The translations under genes were made by a program, and so were the position numbers. This document shows, in pieces, positions 1-7,295 of a stretch of 14,736 nucleotides of DNA (position 1 is the first letter of the stretch; each line of letters begins with the position of its first letter). This DNA comes from Chloroflexi bacterium UBA4733 (lineage in GTDB: Bacteria; Chloroflexota; UBA4733): positions 1-14,736 of the forward strand of contig DHIZ01000393.1 of NCBI GenBank assembly GCA_002404055.1, written 5' to 3'. The notes under the pieces were generated by a model. The model saw only the letters and a list, made by a program, of their open reading frames with translations. It searched no databases and was not told the DNA's origin.

Positions 1-289
1 CATCCCGCTCCAACCGCCGTAGTAACCCATCATCTCGATTGCTCGCTTTCCCTTGACCTCGCTGCTCGTCCCAGGATTTGCTGAAACACTCGGCTCCGAA
101 GCCTCGTTCTTTCAGCGTAGGCGGGGCAGGTTGCAGAGTACATCTGCAACGGTCAATAGCAGGTAAACGCCAGCGTTAAGCCCCCCGCATTCACCGGATG
201 TGTACCCATCGCGCCGTCCCTATTGACCTTCCAGCACTATCCTCAGAGTGATGGAAGCGATACCAAAGGGGATTGGAAAGGGATGACAG
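1..289. other. No recognisable gene; leader of the stress-protein remnant
   Basis: I see no convincing gene in this stretch on either strand; the open frames are short and do not resemble known proteins. One plus-strand frame is open from base 1 to a TGA at about 82-84 and could be the tail of a gene starting outside the window, but it has no recognisable features. A purine-rich GGAAAGGGA at about 275-283 lies just upstream of the TTG that starts the universal-stress-protein remnant and looks like its ribosome binding site. No clear -35/-10 pair or terminator was found. Confidence 0.5.
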
Positions 290-640
290 TTGTACCAACG
301 CATCCTGGTAGCGATTGACGGCAGCAGCACCGGCGATCTGGCGCTGCGTGAGGCGATCCGGTTGGCGCAGGACCAACACGCCCAGTTGCGCGGCATCCAC
401 GTACTGGAAGACATTCCGGCGATGTACGCCGGGCTTGCCGATGGCGTTGACCTGGCGGCGCTGGACGCATCCGTCCGCCAAGCCGGACAGGAGGCGCTCG
501 ACCGTGCAGTTGCGGGAGCGCAGCAGGCCGGCGTGCAGATGGAGGCGGCGCTGGCGGCCCTGCTCGGCCTGGGCGTCCTCTATCGCCAGATCGCCGACCT
601 GGTCAAGATCCGGGTGGTTTGCGCGCTGAGCGTGCGATAG
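290..640 (+). pseudogene. Universal stress protein (UspA family), C-terminally truncated
   Basis: The product opens with MYQRILVAIDGS, the classic first beta strand and nucleotide-proximal loop of the UspA fold. A helix (LALREAIRLAQDQHAQL) and a second strand (LRGIHVLED) follow. Family members are usually 140-160 residues and end with an ATP-binding G-x2-G-x9-G(S/T) segment preceded by a GTHGRRG-type loop. This frame stops after 116 residues, and from about residue 95 the sequence no longer matches the fold. None of the three frames between 560 and 730 restores the missing motif, so a deletion rather than one frameshift is likely. The start is TTG at 290, chosen because GGAAAGGGA sits at the right distance and residue 2 onward fits the family. 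Probably a non-functional remnant; expression of a half domain cannot be excluded. Confidence 0.75.
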
Positions 641-730
641 ATAACATGCGCTCGATTGGAGAAGCGCAGTGCAAGGTGATGACTGGCAACTGCTACCGAC
701 GAATACTACGGACAAGGGAGTATCCGAGAG

Positions 731-2095
731 ATGCCAACTTCACCGAGCGTGACTACCAACGCTGCAGCGGTGAGCATACCGACTGTCTCGGTCGACCTAC
801 CATCCGGCCATACCGACCTCCATGCTCCCTCGGAGGCGATCAACCTCGACTTCGACTCCGCCGGCCACCTGTATGCCACGCACGCGCTGCACGCCTTCGC
901 GGCGCGCTGTCCGCCGCAGTTGGTGCGCTGGGCGATCGAACGCTACTCCGCTCCCGGCGATGTCGTGCTCGATCCCATGTGCGGCAGCGGCACGACCCTT
1001 GTGGAGGCCGGGTTGTGCGGCCGCGTACCCTGGGGCGCCGATATTGACCCGCTGGCCCGCCTGCTGGCCCTGGCGAAAGCGACTCTCGTCGACCCCGCGC
1101 TGATCCTAGCGGCGGCTGCCGACCTGGCCGTTCGGCTCGGCACGCCCGACCTTGATCCTTCCTGGCGACCGCAGCTGACGGGGCTGACTTACTGGTTCCG
1201 AGAAGACGTGGCGAACGATCTGGCCCGCCTGCGGCTGGCGATCCGGCAAGCCGACGTGGGCGAGGAACTACGCCGGCTGCTGTGGGCGGTGTACTCCTCG
1301 CTCATCGTCGCCCGCACGTCGGTGGCCAACGCCCGCGACCTGGCCCATTCCCGCCACCACTACCGCGCCTGGGAAACGGCGCCGGACGTCGGCGACCGAT
1401 TCCTCAAGCAACTCCGGCGGGCGGCACGGCAAATGACGGAGTTTCGCGTCCGCCTCCAGGAGAGCGGCCATCCGACGCCACAACCGCGCCTGGTCGGCGC
1501 TGACGCGCGCGCCCTGGACATCGCCCCGGACGGTGTCGATCTCATCTTCACGTCGCCGCCCTACTGCACTGCGCTCGACTACACGCGGGCACACAGCTTT
1601 TCCGTCGCCTGGCTGGCCGACGTGCTGGCGATGTCGAGCGATGACTACCGCACCCTCGCCCGCCGCTACATCGGCTCGGAACGGGCGCCGCTGGCGGAGG
1701 CGAACGCCGCACAGCCGCTTCCCCCGGCGAGCGGCCATGCCCTCGTGGACACTGCCGTCACCGCCCTGCGCGAGCACCCAAAGCGCGCCTGGATCGTCTC
1801 CCGCTACTTCCGCGATATGGTCACCGTGCTGCAGGAGTGTGGGCGGGTGCTGCGACCGGGCGGGCACGCCGTGCTGGTCGTCTGCCCCTCCAATATCCGC
1901 AAAGTGCGTATTCCCACTCACGAGGTCTTCGCCGAGCTCGCTCCCGCGGTGACGGGCGGCGGGTTGCACCTGGCCGCCCTGCACGAACGCACCATCCACG
2001 ACCGCCGCCGCCTGATGCCCTACCTGGAAGCCTCCTTCGGCGAACGCATGCGGACGGAGTACGTGTTGGTGCTGCGCAAGGGCGCACAAAATTGA
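731..2095 (+). CDS. DNA amino-methyltransferase (N4-cytosine/N6-adenine type)
   Basis: This 454-residue protein is an S-adenosylmethionine-dependent DNA methyltransferase. Motif I, the SAM-binding loop, is DPMCGSGTTLVEA at residues 81-93, followed by GADIDP (102-107), whose acidic residue should contact the SAM ribose. The catalytic motif IV is FTSPPY at 273-278. The late strand VLRPGGHAVLVV (373-384) completes the Rossmann-like fold. SPPY is commonest in N4-cytosine enzymes, but N6-adenine activity cannot be excluded. About 180 residues between motifs I and IV probably hold target recognition. Motif I precedes motif IV, unlike many small beta-class restriction methylases. ATG at 731 follows AAGGGAG. 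The gene converges on the HerA-NurA operon, with a palindromic element between them. No restriction endonuclease gene is adjacent unless the NurA-like nuclease plays that role, which is speculation. Confidence 0.85.
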   Translation: MPTSPSVTTNAAAVSIPTVSVDLPSGHTDLHAPSEAINLDFDSAGHLYATHALHAFAARCPPQLVRWAIERYSAPGDVVLDPMCGSGTTLVEAGLCGRVPWGADIDPLARLLALAKATLVDPALILAAAADLAVRLGTPDLDPSWRPQLTGLTYWFREDVANDLARLRLAIRQADVGEELRRLLWAVYSSLIVARTSVANARDLAHSRHHYRAWETAPDVGDRFLKQLRRAARQMTEFRVRLQESGHPTPQPRLVGADARALDIAPDGVDLIFTSPPYCTALDYTRAHSFSVAWLADVLAMSSDDYRTLARRYIGSERAPLAEANAAQPLPPASGHALVDTAVTALREHPKRAWIVSRYFRDMVTVLQECGRVLRPGGHAVLVVCPSNIRKVRIPTHEVFAELAPAVTGGGLHLAALHERTIHDRRRLMPYLEASFGERMRTEYVLVLRKGAQN

Positions 2096-2137
2096 GTAGG
2101 GCATCCGGCAAGGTCGGCGCATTATGGCGCCGTGGTT

Positions 2138-2267
2138 CCCGGCGACTGAAGTCGCGGGCTATGTGAAGCCAAGCCCGCCTGCGCGGGCTGAGTTGCGGTA
2201 CGGCAAGCTGGCAACCAGTCCGCGCAGGCGGACTTCGCTCGTTCGTAGCCGCGACTTCAGTCGCCGG
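2138..2267. repeat. REP-like palindromic element between convergent genes
   Basis: Two arms of about 50 bases, 2138-2190 and 2217-2267, are imperfect reverse complements: CCCGGCGACTGAAGTCGCGG on the left is mirrored by CCGCGACTTCAGTCGCCGGG on the right. Each arm contains its own small hairpin: AGCCCGC/GCGGGCT at 2172-2189 with a CTGC loop, and AGTCCGC/GCGGACT at 2217-2234 with a GCAG loop. The whole can fold into a cruciform or branched RNA. It fills the gap between the methyltransferase stop (2095) and the HerA stop (2286). It could work as a two-way transcription barrier, though no T-run is present. From memory, similar palindromes occur in many copies in some Chloroflexota and cyanobacterial genomes; this could not be checked here. 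Confidence 0.8.
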
Positions 2268-2283
2268 GCGAGTTGCTCCCCCC

Positions 2284-4206
2284 TCAATCCACCAGCCGTA
2301 GCTTGGCGGGGGTGGGATCGATCGACACCAGCAGGGGTCGGGTCATGTGCGGGAAAGAGACGACGGCCTGGCCGGGGGCGAGACCACTGAGCCGTTTCCA
2401 GAGGCCCTCGTCGATGCCGCTGACGGTGCGGTGGAGGGTACTCACGACCTGGGGATCGGTGATCTTGTGTAAAACGTAGGAATTGACGAGCCCGAACAAT
2501 TGCCGCGGCAGGTGCTGCGGCAACTGCGTCACGAAGACAAGACCCAGCCAACGCTTGCGTCCGCGCTTGGCGATCCGCGCCACCTGCTGGAACAGGATCG
2601 GCATCTTCTCGATACGTTCGGCGCTGAGGAACTCGTGCGCCTCCTCGATGATCAGCAGCACACGTGAGGGCGCCGTGGCGCCGCCGCGCGCTTTGGCCTG
2701 CTCGTAGACCTGGTAGGCGTCGTCCTGTGCTTCCTGCACGCCGCGCAGCAGGTCGGCGATCACGATGTTGCTCAACTCGGAGGCGCCGGCGTCCGAGAGG
2801 TCGATCACGGCGACGTTGCCGGGATGCAGCAGGTCGGCGTAGCGCAGGGGCTGAGTGACGTTGCCGGCCCTGTCCTTCTCGCTGATGTCAAAGACCTTGA
2901 GGCGATTGAGGCGCGCCAGCCGGCCCAACAGGGCGCGCCAGGAGATGGCGTTTCCCGGCACGTTCTGCGCCTTGATCAGGCGCTGCAGCTCGCCCAGCAC
3001 TTTCGGGTCTTTCAAGCGGTCGTTGTACGGCGTGAAGGCAGCACCTGCCGCGTCGCCCGGGTCCTCGGCCACCAGCGGAACCTTATCCGCCACGGCCAGG
3101 CAAGCGGCGACCATATCCATCAGGAACGACAGCGTCAAGCGGGGGTAGCCGCGTTCGAACTCGTCCAACTCCAGCGCCAGGCGCTCCTGCTCGGCGTTGT
3201 GGAGCACCGGGAAGATGCCCAGGGAGCGCAACATCACTTTGGCGATGTCGTAGGCGCGCATGAAGCGTTCCGCCTGCGCCTCGGAGAGATCCAGAATCTC
3301 GATCACGGCATACGGCGAGAGCCGGGCGAACTGCAAAGAGAAAGTCCGGCGGTTGGGGTGGCCCGGGTTGGCGGTGTCGCGTCCGGTCAGGTGATACAAC
3401 TGCATCTGGTTCACCGGCACGCCGGCCGGGGTGAGGCCCCGGCGGGCCAGGCCCGTCAGCATGGCCTGGTCGTCGGTCGGCTCGTGCAGGAAGGTGTACT
3501 CGCCCTCCACGTCCAGTAGGATCACGGCCATGCCGGCCGCCTGCGCCTGCTGGACGAGGCGGGCGATGGTGGTGGACTTGCCGCCGCCGGTCGTCCCGAG
3601 CACGGCAGTGTGCCGCGGCAGCACGGACTTGAGGGTGGAGGGGACGCCGACCACCAGGTTCTCTTTGCCGGCGACGATGCCGAGGCGAATGTCCCCATCG
3701 GCCTGCAGCACCTTCGTTGCTTCTTCGTCGGTCAGGGCAAAGACGGGGCTATTGGGCCGCGGCCGCAGGCGGGGCGGACTGAGCGTGCCGTCGGCGTTCT
3801 CCTCGCCCAGTAGCGCCACCTGGATGCGCCCATGGAAGGGCGGCAGGTAGATGCCGCCGCGTGTAGCGATGGTCACGAGCATCGCCGAGTCGCCGCGCAG
3901 GCTATCCGGCTCGACGAAAGGCCCCGCCGTGACGATGCCGAGATAACGCCGCCCATCCCGGCTCTTGATCCGCACGAGCGCCTGCGATGGCGCAAGGTCC
4001 AGACTCTCCTTGGGCAGCAACACCGTGATGCTGTCGTCCTCGCTGTTCGGCAGGTCGAACATGGTGAGGCCGAGCGAGCCGGCGGCCAGGGTATCGTCCG
4101 CCAGTTCCCCGCCCGACTGCGCGATATCAGCGTCGAGGCGCTCTTGCAGGTCCTCCGGCATCACCTGTTTGGGCGCAAAGTTGAAGCTACCGTTGACCTC
4201 GGGCAT
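2284..4206 (-). CDS. herA: HerA-family DNA translocase ATPase
   Basis: HerA is a hexameric FtsK-like ATPase that pumps DNA and works with NurA in end resection; in bacteria it also appears in antiviral operons. Using the start below (640 residues), an N-terminal beta-barrel-like HAS region covers about 1-160. Walker A, GTTGGGKSTT, is at about 204-213, and the conserved DVEGEY strand follows at about 232-237. Walker B, RVLLIIEEAHEF, is at about 515-526. The basic RIAKRGRKR at about 544-552 is in the position of an arginine finger, and FVTQLPQHLP (about 558-567) fits the sensor strand. Two ATGs are possible, at 4212 and 4206. AGAAAGGA abuts the first with no spacing but lies six bases before the second, so 4206 is preferred. 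The gene is last in the operon, about 20 bases after the nurA stop. All ATPase motifs look intact. Confidence 0.93.
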   Translation of the reverse strand: MPEVNGSFNFAPKQVMPEDLQERLDADIAQSGGELADDTLAAGSLGLTMFDLPNSEDDSITVLLPKESLDLAPSQALVRIKSRDGRRYLGIVTAGPFVEPDSLRGDSAMLVTIATRGGIYLPPFHGRIQVALLGEENADGTLSPPRLRPRPNSPVFALTDEEATKVLQADGDIRLGIVAGKENLVVGVPSTLKSVLPRHTAVLGTTGGGKSTTIARLVQQAQAAGMAVILLDVEGEYTFLHEPTDDQAMLTGLARRGLTPAGVPVNQMQLYHLTGRDTANPGHPNRRTFSLQFARLSPYAVIEILDLSEAQAERFMRAYDIAKVMLRSLGIFPVLHNAEQERLALELDEFERGYPRLTLSFLMDMVAACLAVADKVPLVAEDPGDAAGAAFTPYNDRLKDPKVLGELQRLIKAQNVPGNAISWRALLGRLARLNRLKVFDISEKDRAGNVTQPLRYADLLHPGNVAVIDLSDAGASELSNIVIADLLRGVQEAQDDAYQVYEQAKARGGATAPSRVLLIIEEAHEFLSAERIEKMPILFQQVARIAKRGRKRWLGLVFVTQLPQHLPRQLFGLVNSYVLHKITDPQVVSTLHRTVSGIDEGLWKRLSGLAPGQAVVSFPHMTRPLLVSIDPTPAKLRLVD

Positions 4207-4227
4207 TTTCATTCCTTTCTGAAGCCC

Positions 4228-5460
4228 TCACCCACCCCTTGTCCCCCGTTCGCTCTGGTAGCGCCAGGGGGCCCCGGCGTCGGCGTAGGCGGTGGAGACG
4301 GGGGCGTTGATAGTATCGCTGCCGAAGACGCCGCGGCAGACGTTGTCGGCCAGGTCGATCAGCAGCGGGAAACCGCGCTGCTCCTGCAAGATGCTGTCGG
4401 CCAGGATAATGTGGGCGGCGAGAGCTGCATGATCGACGTGAGCGTAGAAGAGCTGGGCCGGCGCCAGGCGCGTCGCCCGGTAGACCCCGACGACGATCTG
4501 GGGGGCGACGACGTCGCGGAAACGCCTAATCCACTGGTCCGGCGTCAGTTGCACGCCGTCCCAGGTGGTATCCGACGTGAGGCTCCCCCGGTAGTGGCCA
4601 TTTTCGACAGTCTTGTCGATGTGGTCGCGCAGGGTCGTGACGACGGCGTACTCCATCGGGTGCAGCGCCTGACCGATGGTCAGCAGCACCCGATCGGTCG
4701 GCTCGCTGGCCACGTAGACGAACTTCTGGTGGCCCTCCACCAGTTCCCGGATGACCTTCGTCGATTCCACCATGAGGTCGAGGTTGCCGGAACCGGTCAG
4801 CAGCTCGTAGGGAGCTGGGTTGCCGTGGCCCATGCGCCAGGTGGCGGTGGAGCGCTTGAGCAGGATCGCCCGTTCGGCATAGGCCATGATGCCGCGTTGC
4901 GCCAGTTCGGAGAGCGTGTCGCGGCGGCTGGGCTGGTTGAGGCCGCCGCGTTGCTCGCGCCGCTCCAGCAACTCCTGCATCTCCTCCGTCGGGTCGCCGC
5001 CAGCCACGCGCAGGTCGCGCCGGAACAGGCGCTGGAACCAGGTACCCTGGTTGCCCTGGTAGGAGACCAGACTGACGCCGATCTGGAAGATGGTCAGCGG
5101 CAAGGTGTCGTGGACTCGCCGCGTAGCATCGCAGGCTTCGACGCCGCCGTTGAAGAGCAGGCCGCGGTGGATGCGCTCGATCCCCGGCACGGTCGCCGCG
5201 TAGACGCCGGCCCCTGGCGGCGCTCCGGGGTAGCTGCCCAGGCGCGGGAAGATCTCGGCGCGAATCTTCTCCAGCAACACGTCCTCGCGCGCCACCGCCG
5301 CGCGCACTTCCTCCTCCACCCGCCGGTAGTCGGCGCTCAGGTCTTCCCCGGCCGACCAGGTAGAGAGGTCCAGCGTCCGCCGCAGGTCTTCGCCGAAGCT
5401 CTGGCGGAACTGTTCGGGCGTGACCTCCGGCGCGTCGTCGGACGCCGGCTGCCTACTCAC
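4228..5460 (-). CDS. nurA: NurA-like nuclease (partner of HerA)
   Basis: NurA proteins are dimeric RNase H-like nucleases that dock on a HerA hexamer and resect DNA ends. The call rests on position directly before herA, on length (410 residues with this start) and on recognisable blocks. These are LLFNGGVEACDATRR at about 101-115, whose Asp may be catalytic, and GFPLLIDLADNVCRG at about 363-377, the C-terminal helix region. The usual N-terminal DGS/DGG motif is not obvious, so this is a diverged member or the motif has shifted. The start is GTG at 5460, overlapping the upstream metallopeptidase stop by eight bases; an extension to 5562 would run through that gene in another frame and is rejected. 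The ribosome binding site is weak, which suggests translational coupling. Alternatively it is an unrelated HerA-associated protein. Confidence 0.75.
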   Translation of the reverse strand: MSRQPASDDAPEVTPEQFRQSFGEDLRRTLDLSTWSAGEDLSADYRRVEEEVRAAVAREDVLLEKIRAEIFPRLGSYPGAPPGAGVYAATVPGIERIHRGLLFNGGVEACDATRRVHDTLPLTIFQIGVSLVSYQGNQGTWFQRLFRRDLRVAGGDPTEEMQELLERREQRGGLNQPSRRDTLSELAQRGIMAYAERAILLKRSTATWRMGHGNPAPYELLTGSGNLDLMVESTKVIRELVEGHQKFVYVASEPTDRVLLTIGQALHPMEYAVVTTLRDHIDKTVENGHYRGSLTSDTTWDGVQLTPDQWIRRFRDVVAPQIVVGVYRATRLAPAQLFYAHVDHAALAAHIILADSILQEQRGFPLLIDLADNVCRGVFGSDTINAPVSTAYADAGAPWRYQSERGTRGG

Positions 5461-6199
5461 GCCTAACGACAACAGTGAGGCGCCGAACAAAACTCTCGGC
5501 GGGAGCCGGGAAGAGCTGGTTGGCGTACTCGGTCGCAGCCGCCGATGGCAAGCCATAGTCACGCCGCAGACTCGCCTCCGCGCCTTGTCGGCGCTGGTCC
5601 AACGCTCCAGAGGTTGCCTCCTCGCTGACCCGCGCTGCCGGGGCCAGCAACTCGTAGGCGAGGAGGTCGGCCTCGCGTTCGGCGGTCAGCGTCCGCCTAT
5701 CCGGCAGGCTGCCGTCGTCGTCCCGGCGCATGAGATGCACATAATATCCGATTGAAACGCCGGCGAGCAGGGCATCGACCCGTTCCGTTCGGCTGGCGGG
5801 GCGCAGGCCATCCAGCACATCTAGAGCGTCCGCTCCCAATCTGGCCTGGACCCGCTGGCGCACCTGGCGGTAGTGGCGCAGGTAGTGGGCCAGCTCGTGG
5901 GCCAGGGAAAGTCGTTGCTCGTCGTCGCTATCGGCGCTGTCGAGGAAGAGGCAGCCCTCACCGTAGCGGGCGACGAGCGCGGCGTGCAAAGGGCGATCAC
6001 CGGCGCCGACGGCACACACCACGCCACAGCGGCGCAGCCAGGCTTCGGCGGCGTGGACACGCAGGTGCGGCACATGGACCAGCGTGAGCGGCAGGGCATC
6101 GGCGATCGGCCGGCGCAGGCTGCGCGGGAACGCTTCAGCCGTGCCGACCAGGCGCCAGAACTCGTCGGCTGCCTCCGCGATCCAAAGAGGGGTGCTCAC
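5453..6199 (-). CDS. ImmA/IrrE-type zinc metallopeptidase
   Basis: A 248-residue protein with the gluzincin signature. LAHELAHYLRHY at 99-110 carries HELAH (101-105), in which both histidines bind zinc and the Glu is catalytic. EREADLLAYELLAPA at 174-188 provides the third ligand and the typical ImmA tail (E-x-A-x(3)-A-x-x-LL-x-P). ImmA of ICEBs1 cleaves its repressor and IrrE of Deinococcus cleaves the DdrO repressor after DNA damage. By analogy this enzyme may cleave a regulator made in the same operon; the HTH-like protein just upstream is the obvious candidate. The start is GTG at 6199, in a GTGA overlap with the preceding stop, with GGAAC a few bases upstream. It is followed by an eight-base overlap with nurA, so peptidase and nuclease are translated from one message. 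Confidence 0.88.
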   Translation of the reverse strand: MSTPLWIAEAADEFWRLVGTAEAFPRSLRRPIADALPLTLVHVPHLRVHAAEAWLRRCGVVCAVGAGDRPLHAALVARYGEGCLFLDSADSDDEQRLSLAHELAHYLRHYRQVRQRVQARLGADALDVLDGLRPASRTERVDALLAGVSIGYYVHLMRRDDDGSLPDRRTLTAEREADLLAYELLAPAARVSEEATSGALDQRRQGAEASLRRDYGLPSAAATEYANQLFPAPAESFVRRLTVVVRRE

Positions 6200-6579
6200 G
6201 GCTGTTCCGGTTCATCGCTCGCGATGGGAGGCTGGTCATCCCGGCGATCACGGGCGGCGATGAGCGCCCCTTGACCACCCTCCGCCTCGCGGCGCAGGGC
6301 GGTGATCGCATCGGCCCGACGGACGGCTGCCGCCAGCACGTCGGCGTGGAGACCGAAACGTGCGGCGATCATCTCCACGTCCTGCCGAAAAAGGGGCGGC
6401 TCCGCTCGCGGCCGGCGGCAGAGCCGCACCGGCGCCAGCGTGTCGACCGTACACCCAAGCTGTTTCGCTAACTGTTGGTCGTCCATGGCTTCACTTTCGG
6501 CGTAGATCGCCAGCGCGGAGGCGAGGAAGAAGGGATCTTGACGCACGCGGTGCGCCAGGGCCGGCAGGGCACTAGCCAT
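6196..6579 (-). CDS. Small helix-turn-helix-like protein, possible ImmA target
   Basis: A 127-residue protein. Residues 36-58 (LAKQLGCTVDTLAPVRLCRR within that span) look like an XRE-type helix-turn-helix with an LxxxLGC...L pattern. RQDVEMIAARFGLHADVLAAAVR (about 65-87, given in part) forms further helices, and the acidic tail looks disordered. The name rests on pattern only; I do not recognise a named family with certainty. ATG at 6579 is chosen over GTG at 6594 because GGAG lies six bases before the ATG and the shorter form gives an ATGGCTAG overlap with the sigma-like gene stop. Its partner downstream is the ImmA-like peptidase (four-base overlap). That makes it a plausible repressor, anti-sigma factor or proteolysis substrate. 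The role is inference. Confidence 0.7.
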   Translation of the reverse strand: MASALPALAHRVRQDPFFLASALAIYAESEAMDDQQLAKQLGCTVDTLAPVRLCRRPRAEPPLFRQDVEMIAARFGLHADVLAAAVRRADAITALRREAEGGQGALIAARDRRDDQPPIASDEPEQP

Positions 6580-7201
6580 CGCTGACTCCAGCACGCTTCA
6601 GACGCATGTTGATTCGGTCCTTCACTCGCTTCACTTCCCGTCGCTGCTCCTCGATAGGGCGGTCGGCAATATGCAGCACCGCAGCATAGGCCGTAGTTTT
6701 GCGCTCTCGCAGCCACATGAGTTCTCGCACCTGTTGCTCCTCCTCGGTGAGGGCGGCCTGCACGTCGGACGGAAGGACCGGTAGCCCGATCACGGCCGGC
6801 GCTTCGTCCTCGCGGTGTGCCACGATCTCCGCCGGGTCGCCGTCCTCCTGTACCAGTTTCCCTGCTTCCGACGAATGTTCGACATCCTCGAAAGAGCGAC
6901 TGCGCCCGGTGTGGCGGCGAGCGCTCGCCAGCAAGTTCAGCAAGTCACCGGTAGCGGCCATCTGCAAGTAGCCACGCAGGCTGCGCAACACCGGTTTGTA
7001 GGCTGCCGGATTCTTGATAAGCGCGAGCAGCGCATCGGCGGCGGCTGTCTGGCAGTCGTGAGGGTCGGCCCGTGGATGGCGCGCGGTCAGCCAACGGGCG
7101 AGGTCGTCGAGGTAGGCGAGGCAGAGTTCTGCGGGCGCCACCGCGTCGTCGGCGCGGAGACGCCGGCAGAGGTCCGCCCCCTCAATATCCGCAACTGCCA
7201 T
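6572..7201 (-). CDS. Sigma-70-like (ECF-type) RNA polymerase sigma factor
   Basis: A 209-residue protein with the two-part layout of a small sigma factor. A helical N-terminal part at about 25-100 includes a DALLALIKNP...RSLRGYLQMAATGDLLNLL stretch in the position of region 2. An acidic linker covers about 103-140. A C-terminal helical block at about 150-204 includes LTEEEQQVRELM and EEQRREVKRVKDRINMRLKR, which corresponds to region 4. The match is structural rather than strong, and the -10 recognition residues are not clear, so DNA-binding specificity is unknown. The start is ATG at 7201, preceded at about 12 bases by GGAAGGGA; an upstream extension to 7354 would overlap the previous gene by 59 bases and looks non-coding. 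It could drive its own operon or a separate regulon. The product could also be a sigma-fold regulator that has lost promoter binding. Confidence 0.7.
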   Translation of the reverse strand: MAVADIEGADLCRRLRADDAVAPAELCLAYLDDLARWLTARHPRADPHDCQTAAADALLALIKNPAAYKPVLRSLRGYLQMAATGDLLNLLASARRHTGRSRSFEDVEHSSEAGKLVQEDGDPAEIVAHREDEAPAVIGLPVLPSDVQAALTEEEQQVRELMWLRERKTTAYAAVLHIADRPIEEQRREVKRVKDRINMRLKRAGVSDG

Positions 7202-7295
7202 CCTGGCGCCGATTCCCTTCCGGCGCGATATGACGGCGCCGGAGCGATTATCAACTATGCGGGCGTGGAAGGAAAGGACGATGCGCCGAGCCACG

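Noticed and set aside
191..715. A 174-residue minus-strand open frame opposite the stress-protein remnant
   Set aside because: The plus strand starts with an unmistakable UspA N-terminus. The minus-strand product has no recognisable family features.
1268..2122. A 284-residue minus-strand open frame opposite the methyltransferase
   Set aside because: It is antisense to a gene with intact SAM-binding and catalytic motifs, and its composition is typical of a GC-rich shadow frame.
3832..5466. A 544-residue plus-strand open frame opposite HerA and NurA
   Set aside because: It is a high-GC antisense frame. The minus strand carries clear HerA motifs and overlapping operon starts, while the plus-strand product is low-complexity, rich in Gln, Asp, Val and Arg, with no recognisable domain.
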